Assembly: GCA_014584345.1 (NCBI GenBank)
Contig: JACTNB010000007.1
Coordinates: forward strand, 42,339-106,338
Source of the DNA: Planctomycetota bacterium
Lineage (GTDB): Bacteria > Planctomycetota > Planctomycetia > Planctomycetales > Planctomycetaceae
Reading direction: 5' to 3'
DNA length: 64,000 nt
Under the pieces are notes generated by a model, which was given only the letters and a program-made list of their open reading frames with translations, was not told the DNA's origin and made no database searches. Positions 37,304-45,402 of the stretch are shown here, piece by piece. Position numbers and translations under genes: made by a program. Numbering within the stretch: the stretch's first letter is position 1; each line of letters opens with the position of its first letter.

Positions 37304-37747
37304 CCCGGATTTCCCGCCCGGGGCAATATAACAGGATTGCTGATTTCGATGAACTAGCCGCGCCCGTCAGGAAGCGGGCCAGGCTGGGCCATGATTTTTC
37401 GCAACACATTGAGATAACTACTGTTGCGTCCACAGAATGTTGCTTGTGGAACCGCCCGCCGGGCCCGCTTCCTGACGGGCGCGGCTAGTTTCCCAGGCAT
37501 TTTCGAGTCAATATTTACCACATTGATAACAGTGCGGGAAATGTGGGCTAGCCCATGACGGAGGGAGCGGAACAGATCTTGCCCCGATTCTCCGCCATCT
37601 GCTAAAGTCACGCGCCCGTCAGTAGGGTTCGGACTGGAATCGGACGGTCCATCGTCATGACGTTGTGGCGGGCAATCGTTCCAGTACAGAGACAAACTCT
37701 GTTGTCGGAATGTTTCGAACTTGGCGCGGATCGCCTCGACCAAAACA
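37304..37747. other. 444-bp stretch between HD-GYP and PAP2 genes
   Basis: It holds the 139-bp element; the rest (37491-37747) shows no convincing gene or promoter. Confidence 0.5.
37352..37490. repeat. 139-bp MITE-like element, copy 1
   Basis: Bounded by a perfect 29-bp terminal inverted repeat (37352-37380 and 37462-37490) starting AACTAGCCGCGCCCGTCAGG. The interior (81 bp) is non-coding. A second copy of identical length in inverted orientation lies at 43287-43425, and the interiors are similar when one is reverse-complemented. No target-site duplication is obvious. Confidence 0.85.
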
Positions 37748-38527
37748 ATGGTTTCGAACCCGTTCACTAGAGCCAGGGATGGCTTCGTGTCCCGTTTTAC
37801 AGCGATAAAAAACAAGGTTCCCCTCGATGTACCCGGAGTCGTTACGCCGGTGTGGGGGCGGTACGTTGTGCCGCTGCTGCTGATCTTGCTGGGGCTACTT
37901 TTTCTGCAATACGACTTGGCCCTCGCCCGGAGCCTTCACGTGCAGCGCCCCCCCCGATTCCTATTGGAAATCGTGGAGAACACGGAACCGTTTGGGCACG
38001 CCATCGGCGTGATTGTGATTCTGGCCACGTTGACGGCTTGCCGTCCGGGCTGGACCCGGGAGTATTTTCATGCGGGGCTCATCTCCCTGGGAGCGGGGTT
38101 GTGCACCGATCTGATAAAAGTCAGTTATGGTCGGATACGTCCGCGCGATCTCGACTGGTCGCAGGTTTCAAGCGTGAGCGAGACCTTTCAGGGGTGGTTT
38201 CCCGCTCTATGGGGGCTGCCCGCGGGAACAAGTATCCCCTCGGGACATACCACCGTGGCTTTTGCCTTCGCGGTTTGCCTGAGTCTGTTGTATCCCGCGG
38301 GACGCTGGATGTTCCTGGCGTTGGCCTGCATGACGGCATGCGGACGTGTACTGACATCCGCGCATTATCCCAGCGATGTCTGCCTGGGGGCAGCCGTCGG
38401 CTGGAGTGTCGCGCACCTGGCCATTTTTGTTATCGGGCGAAATGCCTTGACGGCGCGCATCACCTCCCTGTCCACCGCGGGTCCGGCGGAACCGGAATTA
38501 TCACCTGGGCACCCTCGTGTTGCCTGA
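37748..38527 (+). CDS. PAP2-family membrane phosphatase
   Basis: 259 aa. Five or six TM helices and all three PAP2 motifs: KVSYGRIRPR (KxxxxxxRP), SIPSGHTTVAFAFA (PSGH) and TSAHYPSDVCLGAAVG (SxxxHxxxD). The family dephosphorylates lipid phosphates such as undecaprenyl pyrophosphate or phosphatidic acid at the membrane. ATG 37748 is chosen; an alternative start at 37721 adds nine residues. The GT2 gene follows 62 nt downstream on the same strand. A lipid-linked-sugar pathway shared by both is plausible (inference). Confidence 0.85.
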   Translation: MVSNPFTRARDGFVSRFTAIKNKVPLDVPGVVTPVWGRYVVPLLLILLGLLFLQYDLALARSLHVQRPPRFLLEIVENTEPFGHAIGVIVILATLTACRPGWTREYFHAGLISLGAGLCTDLIKVSYGRIRPRDLDWSQVSSVSETFQGWFPALWGLPAGTSIPSGHTTVAFAFAVCLSLLYPAGRWMFLALACMTACGRVLTSAHYPSDVCLGAAVGWSVAHLAIFVIGRNALTARITSLSTAGPAEPELSPGHPRVA

Positions 38528-38589
38528 AACGTCACTCCATCGACGGAATCCTTGAATCCATTCCTTCTGCAATAAACTGGTATCAAGCC

Positions 38590-39600
38590 ATGACAAAACA
38601 TTCCCCGGCAGCTCGCCCTCTTAGCCTGTCCATCGTCGTGCCAATTCATAACGAAGAGGAAAATATTCCGCTCCTGCACGGGCAACTACATGAAGTCCTG
38701 TCCGTTTCGGGCCGGGATTACGAGATCCTCTTCGTGGACGATGGTTCCCGGGACACGAGCCTGCAAAAATTATTGGAAGTGGCGGAAGCCGACCCGCATG
38801 TGGTGGTGATCGAATTTCGCCGGAATTACGGGCAAACCGCCGCGATGCAGGCGGGTATCGACCATGCGAGCAACGATGTCATTGTGACCATGGATGGCGA
38901 TCTGCAGAACGATCCCACCGACATCCCCCATATGCTGGAAAAAATCGAACTGGGCTTCGATCTGGTGCATGGCTGGCGGAAGGATCGACAGGATGCGTTC
39001 ATCAACCGCAAACTCCCCTCGCGGATCGCCAATTCGCTGATCTCGCGGACCACCGGATTTCCGATTCACGACCTGGGCTGCACCTTGAAGGCAATCCGAC
39101 GGGAAATTGCCCAGGAACTGGAATTGTTTGGGGAAATGCATCGCTTTATCCCGATCCTGGCCCATCGCCGCGGTGCCCGTTGCGTGGAAATTGTCACCAA
39201 ACACCACCCCCGACGTTTCGGACAGACCAAATACGGTATCGGCCGTACCACGCGGGTGGTACTCGATTTGATCACCGTGAACTTTCTCCTCCGATATTTC
39301 GAAAGCCCCATGAAACTCTTCGGCAAGGCGGCCTTGTGGTGCGGGGCCATCGGCTTCCTCTCCGGACTGGCAACCCTTGGCATGAAATTGTTTGCGGGCA
39401 TCGACATGACCGGAAATCCCCTGCTGTTACAAACCGTGCTGACGACGATGGTCAGCCTGCAATTCTTCAGCCTGGGGATCATCGGTGAAGTCTGCACCCG
39501 GTTGTATTACTCCAATTCGAAGAATCGACATTACGCCGTCAGAAATGTGCTGAGGCAGGAACCGGAACACCCCGCGACACTCCCGGCCCGCGCGGCTTGA
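38590..39600 (+). CDS. GT2 polyprenyl-phosphate glycosyltransferase (DPM1/GtrB/ArnC-like)
   Basis: 336 aa. GT-A domain: LSLSIVVPIHNEEENIPLLH, YEILFVDDGSRDTSLQKLL, VIEFRRNYGQTAAMQAGIDH and TMDGDLQNDPTDIPHMLEKI (the DGD/QDP motif). Two C-terminal TM helices (LWCGAIGFLSGLATLGMKLF and TTMVSLQFFSLGIIGEVC) anchor it. This layout is that of enzymes moving a sugar from UDP/GDP to undecaprenyl phosphate. ATG 38590 begins the conserved domain; the longer frame overlaps the PAP2 gene. With the adjacent PAP2 phosphatase it could serve envelope glycan or lipid modification. Confidence 0.88.
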   Translation: MTKHSPAARPLSLSIVVPIHNEEENIPLLHGQLHEVLSVSGRDYEILFVDDGSRDTSLQKLLEVAEADPHVVVIEFRRNYGQTAAMQAGIDHASNDVIVTMDGDLQNDPTDIPHMLEKIELGFDLVHGWRKDRQDAFINRKLPSRIANSLISRTTGFPIHDLGCTLKAIRREIAQELELFGEMHRFIPILAHRRGARCVEIVTKHHPRRFGQTKYGIGRTTRVVLDLITVNFLLRYFESPMKLFGKAALWCGAIGFLSGLATLGMKLFAGIDMTGNPLLLQTVLTTMVSLQFFSLGIIGEVCTRLYYSNSKNRHYAVRNVLRQEPEHPATLPARAA

Positions 39601-39887
39601 GCCCCGCGCGGAATTCCTGGTGGAGTTGTGTTCGCTCGGGGGCTCTCTCCCGTCCGAGACGGCCCGCCGGGAAAATCGGAATTGCGTCGCCGGGCCATTT
39701 TGGCGTATGTTTCCCCACTTTCCGCTGTGAATTTATCGTAGGGCACGCTGTGCTTACTATTTATGTTGTGTCCTCGCGAGCTTCCGCCACACTATGCTGC
39801 GATAAAAATTGATCGCATATTCAATAAAATCACGGCCTCCGCGTGAAACGGATGCGAATTTTTGCCCCAGGTTCAGGGATGATCGCG
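39601..39887. other. 287-bp intergenic region with a short dyad
   Basis: Contains a perfect 6-bp inverted repeat with an 8-bp spacer, TGCGAT-N8-ATCGCA (39798-39817), about 70 nt before the next gene start; a possible regulator site of unknown owner. Nothing else supported. Confidence 0.4.
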
Positions 39888-40808
39888 ATGCGTGCAAGGA
39901 CTCTCCACTGGTTGTGTCGAGGTATGATTCCGGCGATTCTCGCCGCGCTGGCCTGCCAGCAGAGCGTTTCCGCGCAAGTGGAGCTGCGTTTCCGCCATAC
40001 TCCCAACGAAACGCTCTATTACGAGTTAAAGCAAAGCCTGACAACCACGGCCCATATCGCGGGAAATCCCGTGGAAAACGTGCTTTCACAGCAATTGCAA
40101 CTGGGGACTCACGTGAATTCGGTTTCCCCGGATGGCACCGCCAGCGTGACCAAACGCATTTACCGTATTCAGATGCAGGCCTCACAGCCAGGCCAGGAAA
40201 CCCCGCTGGTTTACGATTCCAACGAAAAAACGGAACTTCCGGGACCGTTACGCCTGATCGCCAATTCCCTCTCGCAACTGGTCAACCAGGATATCCACAT
40301 GAACATTTCCCCCCAGGGAGAAACGGAGGATATCCGGTTGCCGGAGGAACTGGAAAAACGACTTTCGGCCACACCCGCGGGTATCGCGGGGAACAATTCG
40401 CTGGACGGGGTAAAAAAGATGATTTCCCAGGGAAGCATCATTTTTCCCGAGGGACCGCTCCGCCTGAATCAATCGTGGACCCGCGAACTGACCACCGAGC
40501 TTCCGTTTGGCATCATGACCTCGACGATTGAGTTAACCTATGCGGGCACCACCAAGGAAGGCCTGCATCGCATCAATGCGACCTCGAAAATCGCCCTCGC
40601 GGCCAAGGAAGGGGCACTGTTCCAGGTCACGATGAAATCCGCGGATGGACGCGGGATCTACCTGTTCGACGCGGAACGGGGCTGTATTTACGCCAGTGCC
40701 CTGAAACAGAACATGGATCTGGAAATGACCGCCCTGGGACAGACGGTGCAACAAAGCGTGGTGACGGATATCACCATGCGCCTGGTCGAACCGACGGTTA
40801 CCCGCTGA
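39888..40808 (+). CDS. Secreted planctomycete protein, DUF6263-like
   Basis: 306 aa. Signal peptide (RGMIPAILAALACQQSVSAQ). The mature part is beta-rich: ELRFRHTPNETLYYELKQSL, NEKTELPGPLRLIANSLSQL, FPEGPLRLNQSWTRELTTEL and TSKIALAAKEGALFQVTMKS. The pattern resembles DUF6263-type planctomycete proteins, but I am not certain. Function unknown; periplasmic or surface. ATG 39888 is chosen since CAGGGA lies about 9 nt upstream; two in-frame ATGs (39843, 39879) would add residues before the signal peptide. Confidence 0.6.
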   Translation: MRARTLHWLCRGMIPAILAALACQQSVSAQVELRFRHTPNETLYYELKQSLTTTAHIAGNPVENVLSQQLQLGTHVNSVSPDGTASVTKRIYRIQMQASQPGQETPLVYDSNEKTELPGPLRLIANSLSQLVNQDIHMNISPQGETEDIRLPEELEKRLSATPAGIAGNNSLDGVKKMISQGSIIFPEGPLRLNQSWTRELTTELPFGIMTSTIELTYAGTTKEGLHRINATSKIALAAKEGALFQVTMKSADGRGIYLFDAERGCIYASALKQNMDLEMTALGQTVQQSVVTDITMRLVEPTVTR

Positions 40809-41009
40809 ATTCCCCACGCCACATCGGCACGGTCTGCACTCGAAGAGCGAACACTGGCGATCGCGCACGTCGCTGGGTTCCGCCGCCTGCCGAACCCTCA
40901 ACCGCTCGGCTTCAGCGAGATCGCCCAGATAAGTGACCACCCGCTGCCTTGGGACTGCAATCTTTTCGCCGCGAAACGGGCGTCGGCAGAGAACCTGCGC
41001 TACCGGGAT

Positions 41010-42551
41010 TCAGAAGACAGGCCCCGCTTGCCAGGGACAGAATTCCTCATCGCCGATCCCCTGGGATTCACTGCGGGTTGGTTCCCCGGAGGCCACCGCG
41101 AGAATCTTGCGGAAGATTTCCTTCCCCTTTTCCTCCAGCGAAACTCCTTCGAGCACATCCCCCGCATTGATATCCATATCGTCCTGTAGATGACGATAGG
41201 TGGGCGTGTTGGAGCAGATCTTGATGGTTGGCGTCGGTTTACTTCCGAAACAACTTCCGCGCCCAGTGGAAAAGACGGCCACCGTGGCTCCCCCGGCAAT
41301 CATGCCCGTCACGCTGGCGGGATCGTAGCCCGGAGTATCCATGACCACGAACCCTTTTTCGGTGACGGGCTCCGCATATTCATACACTGCCCGCAGCGCG
41401 GTGCTTCCCCCCTTTGCAATCGCCCCCAGGCTCTTTTCGTAAATCGTGGTCAAGCCCCCCTGCTTGTTTCCCACGGAGGGATTATTGTCGATTCTCTGGC
41501 CGAATTTCCGCGCATAATCTTCCCACCAGCGAATCCGTTCCAGCAACTTTTCCCCCACTTCCCGCGAGATGGCCCGACGGGTCAGCAGGTGTTCGCCGCC
41601 ATAAATCTCCGGCACCTCCGACAAGATCACGGTCCCCCCCGAACGCACCAGCCAGTCGCTGGCCACACCAATCGCTGGATTCGCCGTAATCCCCGAATAG
41701 CCGTCGCTCCCGCCACATTCGGTTGCCAGAATCAATTCCGAAGCGGGAATCGGCTCGCGACGCGCCTTGTCGGCTTCCTGCAGCAACTCGGGTAATGCCT
41801 GCAAGGCCCGCTGAACCGTCCTTGCCACCCCCCCCGCTTCCTGGATGTTGATCAACAGCGGCGCGGGCGAGCCTCCTTGGGCGGCCCCCTGCAACTGCAC
41901 CAGATCCCGAGATTCCAGCAGATAATCTCCCTGGCTGGTCTCGCATCCCAGGCCGAGCACCAGGTAGCCACATATGTTCGGATGCCGGGCGTATCCTGCC
42001 AGCGTGCGATTCAGTTGTTCGTGATCCGGCCCCCGAAATTCGAACGCACAGCCCCCCTTGTGCGTCAATGCAATCACGCCATCCACGTGCGGATACCGTT
42101 CAAGCAATTCCGGGCGGATTCGGTCCGCCACCATCCGCGCGGATGTCGCAGAGCAGTTCACCGTACTCAAGATGGCGACATAGTTCCGGGTGGCAGCGCG
42201 GCCATCGCGACGGCGAAATCCCTGAAAGGTTTCCACTTCTGGCAGGAATTCCGTCACGGGGACATCTTCGCACAGACAATAGTCGAGATCCACCGAACCC
42301 CGATCGACATTGTGTACGTGCACCCAGTCTCCCGGAAAAATGTCGGACGTTGCATAACCGATCACCTGGCCGAACTTCCGTATCGGTTCGCCCGTCCGGA
42401 TCGGCTGTGCAGCCAGCTTGTGCCCGGAAGGAATCGCCACCCGCGCGGTAAGGGCCTCTCCCTGGTCCGGCACGACTTCTCCAGACGACAACGCTCGAAT
42501 CGCCACGATCACATTGTCGCGCGGATGCAGACGAATACTCGACGGATACAT
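41010..42551 (-). CDS. UxaA-family altronate dehydratase
   Basis: 513 aa. A small N-terminal SAF domain (about 1-95: RVAIPSGHKLAAQPIRTGEP) precedes the large catalytic domain with GFRRRDGRAATRNYVAILST, LGLGCETSQGDYLL, LATECGGSDGYSGITANPAI and VVMDTPGYDPASVTGMIAGG. These are signatures of D-altronate/D-galactarate dehydratases, Fe-dependent enzymes of hexuronate catabolism. The UxaA, GarD and other sugar-acid dehydratase branches look alike, so I give no symbol. AAGGGA lies 5 nt before ATG 42551. No other uronate gene is adjacent. Confidence 0.85.
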   Translation of the reverse strand: MYPSSIRLHPRDNVIVAIRALSSGEVVPDQGEALTARVAIPSGHKLAAQPIRTGEPIRKFGQVIGYATSDIFPGDWVHVHNVDRGSVDLDYCLCEDVPVTEFLPEVETFQGFRRRDGRAATRNYVAILSTVNCSATSARMVADRIRPELLERYPHVDGVIALTHKGGCAFEFRGPDHEQLNRTLAGYARHPNICGYLVLGLGCETSQGDYLLESRDLVQLQGAAQGGSPAPLLINIQEAGGVARTVQRALQALPELLQEADKARREPIPASELILATECGGSDGYSGITANPAIGVASDWLVRSGGTVILSEVPEIYGGEHLLTRRAISREVGEKLLERIRWWEDYARKFGQRIDNNPSVGNKQGGLTTIYEKSLGAIAKGGSTALRAVYEYAEPVTEKGFVVMDTPGYDPASVTGMIAGGATVAVFSTGRGSCFGSKPTPTIKICSNTPTYRHLQDDMDINAGDVLEGVSLEEKGKEIFRKILAVASGEPTRSESQGIGDEEFCPWQAGPVF

Positions 42552-42773
42552 GAACATCCCTTGAAAAGCCCCAGGACTGAACACAACTTTGCCGATCCTA
42601 CCAGAACCACGAACCTCGCGAAACGATGCCCCCCCTCGCGTTCGGCTCGAAAAGATCCCCGCATCGCTTTTCCGTCCGCTCTCGCCTAAAATACAGGGAG
42701 GGAATATGCCCCGCGATATCGGTTTCTCTCAACCCCTAATACCTAAAGCCTGAATCCCAACGCCTGCTCCACC

Positions 42774-43184
42774 ATGCACCATACCTCACCCCAGGCTCCG
42801 CGACTGGCCATCCACGGCGTTGGCACCTTCATTGGTGTCTGTTTCGGGCTGTTTGTAATTGTCGCGGCGATTACGTTCCTATGCCTGCGTTTCTTTCCAG
42901 GGGAGGCTTCGCCCACTCATCGGCTCGTCGCCCATTTTTCCGGCAACGGCGACGGCAGCACACCCGCATTTACCGTCGACGACGAATGGGAATTTCGCTG
43001 GACACACGACGGCCGGATCGAACAGATCCTGTGGCGCAGAGCCGATGGCGAACAGGATTTACTGATGGAAATGCCCGGCAAGCCGATCCGTTATCAGGGA
43101 GGCGTCGATTATACCGCCGGCGGTGAATACACGATGGAAATCAAGGGGACAGGGAACTGGACCATTGATGTCTATCAGTTCTGA
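42774..43184 (+). CDS. Small single-TM hypothetical protein
   Basis: 136 aa. A single TM helix at about residues 16-38 (GTFIGVCFGLFVIVAAITFL), then a soluble beta-rich domain with VDDEWEFRWTHDGRIEQILW, MPGKPIRYQGGVDYTAGGEY and KGTGNWTIDVYQF. No named family recognised. Probably anchored facing the periplasm. No ribosome site stands out before ATG 42774. Confidence 0.6.
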   Translation: MHHTSPQAPRLAIHGVGTFIGVCFGLFVIVAAITFLCLRFFPGEASPTHRLVAHFSGNGDGSTPAFTVDDEWEFRWTHDGRIEQILWRRADGEQDLLMEMPGKPIRYQGGVDYTAGGEYTMEIKGTGNWTIDVYQF

Positions 43185-43286
43185 ATCGGCTGCCGCATCG
43201 GAAATGCGAAAAGCATGGCAGCCTGCGAACACACATTTCTCACACAGTCACCCATGCGTTAAATTTTGTCTCGAAAGTGCCCAGAA

Positions 43287-43425
43287 AACTAGCCTCGCCC
43301 GTCAGGAAGCGGGCAGGCAGGTGGTTCCTTAAGGAACACTCTTTGGGCACAACACTAATTCTGGCAATGCATTGTGATCGACCGGAGTTTGGCTTAGCTC
43401 GCTTCCGTGACAGGCGCGGCTAGTT
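43287..43425. repeat. 139-bp MITE-like element, copy 2 (inverted)
   Basis: Terminal repeats AACTAGCCTCGCCCGTCAGG (from 43287) and ...CAGGCGCGGCTAGTT (to 43425) are imperfect here, unlike copy 1. The interior, reverse-complemented, aligns with copy 1 (CATTG...TGTTG...GGAACC). The length is exactly the same. It lies in the 289-bp gap between the small TM protein gene and the sigma-factor gene. Just after it, ACCCGGGTAAGACACCCGGGC (43457-43477) runs into the end of the sigma gene. Confidence 0.8.
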
Positions 43426-43473
43426 CGTCGAAGTCAGCAATCTTGTTTTTTTGACCCGGGTAAGACACCCGGG

Positions 43474-44490
43474 CTAAATATCAAGCGTGTCCAGCACATC
43501 ATTGAAGCGGCCATCTTCGCTGAGAACGCGGAGTTTCGAAAGTGCCCGTTTCTCAAGTTGCCGGACCCGCTCGTTGCAAATGCCCAGTTGTTCGGCCAGC
43601 ATTCTGTAAGTGGGAGCCTTCCCCTTGTTATCCAGGGCAAAGCGTTGCTGAATGATCCATCGCTCGCGATGATCGAGATGTTTCAACATATCCCGCAACT
43701 CATGGCTCATATCGTCCCACAACCGCGGATTCAGTTCTCCCCCGCGGGATTCCGCGGCGGCCACGTTCTGATCCAGCACATCCAGAACAATGCACTTTTT
43801 TCGCAGGGCTTTTATCAGGCGGTACATGCCGCGAGAGATGGAATAATATGCGTACGTGCTGAAGCGGTAGCCGCGATCGTAATCGAACTTTTCAACGGCG
43901 TTCATCAACGCCAGCACTCCCTCGCTGAAGAGTTCATCAAATGTAAACTGGGGAGTAACGAATTTACGAGTCACCGACACGACAAGACGGAGATTCGCCC
44001 GAATAATCACGTCTCTCAACTTCAGCGCCTGATCGCGAAATCCCTCCGCGGCCAGGACAAGTTCCTCGTCGGGCTCGTCCAGATTTAACAGTCCACGGGA
44101 CTGGTGCAGGCGGAATTTCAGATAATTCATGCGACGGAAGCAGATCACTTCCTGCTCGGGTGTCAGTAAGGGGGCCTGGCAGAGACGCGACACGTGGGCC
44201 GGGAGTTTCTCAATGACTTCCGCGGCATTCCCGTTTTCGTACTCCGATAAATCGAGCAATTCCTGTTCGAAGAATCGGGCCGCACTTCTCTTACTGAAAA
44301 ATTTATTGGAAACAAAATCGACTTCCTGCTCGAGTAACCCACGCACGCGATCTTGCAGGAACGCCTGGTGTGTCTGTACGGAGGGAGAGGCGTACCCATG
44401 TCGATGATTATCGCAACACAGGTTTTTTTCTACCTGTTCTCGCTCACCGCTCGCCACACAGCAGGGAATATCATCCATCACGGTAACCAT
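43474..44490 (-). CDS. Sigma-70 family RNA polymerase sigma factor (RpoD/RpoS-like, no region 1.1)
   Basis: 338 aa. A unique N-terminal ~90 residues precedes LPAHVSRLCQAPLLTPEQEV, the lead-in to region 2. LRDVIIRANLRLVVSVTRKF, FDELFSEGVLALMNAVEKFD and YRFSTYAYYSISRGMYRLIK are regions 2.1-2.4. Region 4 is HRERWIIQQRFALDNKGKAP, LAEQLGICNERVRQLEKRAL. It is a group 2/3-type alternative sigma factor with shortened region 3. I prefer ATG 44490, but 44478 is possible. The fasciclin gene ends 97 nt upstream on the same strand, so fasciclin-sigma cotranscription is plausible. Confidence 0.87.
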   Translation of the reverse strand: MVTVMDDIPCCVASGEREQVEKNLCCDNHRHGYASPSVQTHQAFLQDRVRGLLEQEVDFVSNKFFSKRSAARFFEQELLDLSEYENGNAAEVIEKLPAHVSRLCQAPLLTPEQEVICFRRMNYLKFRLHQSRGLLNLDEPDEELVLAAEGFRDQALKLRDVIIRANLRLVVSVTRKFVTPQFTFDELFSEGVLALMNAVEKFDYDRGYRFSTYAYYSISRGMYRLIKALRKKCIVLDVLDQNVAAAESRGGELNPRLWDDMSHELRDMLKHLDHRERWIIQQRFALDNKGKAPTYRMLAEQLGICNERVRQLEKRALSKLRVLSEDGRFNDVLDTLDI

Positions 44491-44587
44491 GCCGACACCT
44501 GCCTGTCTTAATAACGGAGAATACTCGAACAAAACCGGAAACACCGGGGTGGGGGAAGAAACCATCCTCCCCCACCAGGCTGATTCC

Positions 44588-45079
44588 CTAGGGGAGCAAC
44601 ACTTCATCGATGACATGTATCACGCCATTGCTGGCCATGATGTCTGCCCGCACCACATTCGCATTGTTGATCCGGACTCCCTTGCCGGCGGATATTTTCA
44701 GGTCCTGGCCGTTCAAGGTGGTGACCTCGTGTCGTTTCGCGACTTGCTCGGATGTCACCTTGCCACTGACGACGTGGTATTTCAGAATCGCAACCAGCTT
44801 CTCCTTGTTCTCGGGCTTCAGCAGGGACTCCACCGTCCCCGCCGGGAGTTTGGCGAAGGCTTCATCCGTCGGTGCAAACACCGTGAATGGACCCTCGGAT
44901 TTCAAGGCATCGATCAGGCCTCCCGCCGTCAACGCGGCCGCCAATGTCTGAAAGCTCTTGGCTGCAACTGCCGTCTCGATGATGTCCTGGCTTTGCGGCT
45001 TCCGTGCAAAAACAGCCGGTGTGCCTGCCAGGCAGGCAGCGGCGGCTAGTAACAACACCACTGAAGTTTGAACTCGCAT
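44588..45079 (-). CDS. Secreted fasciclin-domain protein
   Basis: 163 aa. Signal peptide (VVLLLAAAACLAGTPAVFA) and one fasciclin (FAS1) domain: DIIETAVAAKSFQTLAAALT, GPFTVFAPTDEAFAKLPAGT, LLKPENKEKLVAILKYHVVS and ADIMASNGVIHVIDEVLLP. H1 and H2 consensus motifs are intact. FAS1 domains mediate adhesion or protein contacts outside the cell. The start 45079 is fixed by the signal peptide. The gene diverges from the MerR-like regulator gene, with a tandem 9-mer pair 64 nt upstream of its start. Confidence 0.9.
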   Translation of the reverse strand: MRVQTSVVLLLAAAACLAGTPAVFARKPQSQDIIETAVAAKSFQTLAAALTAGGLIDALKSEGPFTVFAPTDEAFAKLPAGTVESLLKPENKEKLVAILKYHVVSGKVTSEQVAKRHEVTTLNGQDLKISAGKGVRINNANVVRADIMASNGVIHVIDEVLLP

Positions 45080-45142
45080 CTCACACTCTCCTTCATGCCA
45101 TACCTTTAGGACCTGTTGGAGGGGCGAAACGGTCGCCCTAAA

Positions 45143-45160
45143 AACGTCCAAAACGTCCAG
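45143..45160. promoter_or_regulatory. Tandem 9-mer pair 1
   Basis: AACGTCCAA followed directly by AACGTCCAG. Nine-bp period, 64 nt upstream of the fasciclin start. Confidence 0.55.
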
Positions 45161-45199
45161 GCCATTCTACCTGCTTGCGAGAGGAAGACAAGGCCCAAT

Positions 45200-45217
45200 A
45201 TCGTTCATATCGTTCAT
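45200..45217. promoter_or_regulatory. Tandem 9-mer pair 2
   Basis: ATCGTTCAT repeated exactly twice, head to tail. It lies centrally in the divergent region. Confidence 0.65.
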
Positions 45218-45355
45218 TTTTCAAAACAACCGGAGCGAGCGAGTGAGCGAGACTGTCTTCAAACCGAAAACTGCGAAAAAAGCGAGAAACTTATGGGGCT
45301 GTGTGGGAGGGAAAATCTGATATACTTCTCTGGTTTTCCGGTGATGCCAACAAAA

Positions 45356-45373
45356 ATCATTCATATCGTGCAT
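45356..45373. promoter_or_regulatory. Tandem 9-mer pair 3
   Basis: ATCATTCAT followed by ATCGTGCAT, the same phase and period as pair 2, 29 nt before the regulator start and downstream of a TATACT -10-like box (45320-45325). Confidence 0.6.
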
Positions 45374-45402
45374 TCTGGCGTTTCAGTCAACGTGGTGTGA
45401 GC

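Noticed and set aside
45143..45373. Tandem 9-mers as a CRISPR array
   Set aside because: Units are directly adjacent without spacers and are only 9 bp; no cas gene is present.
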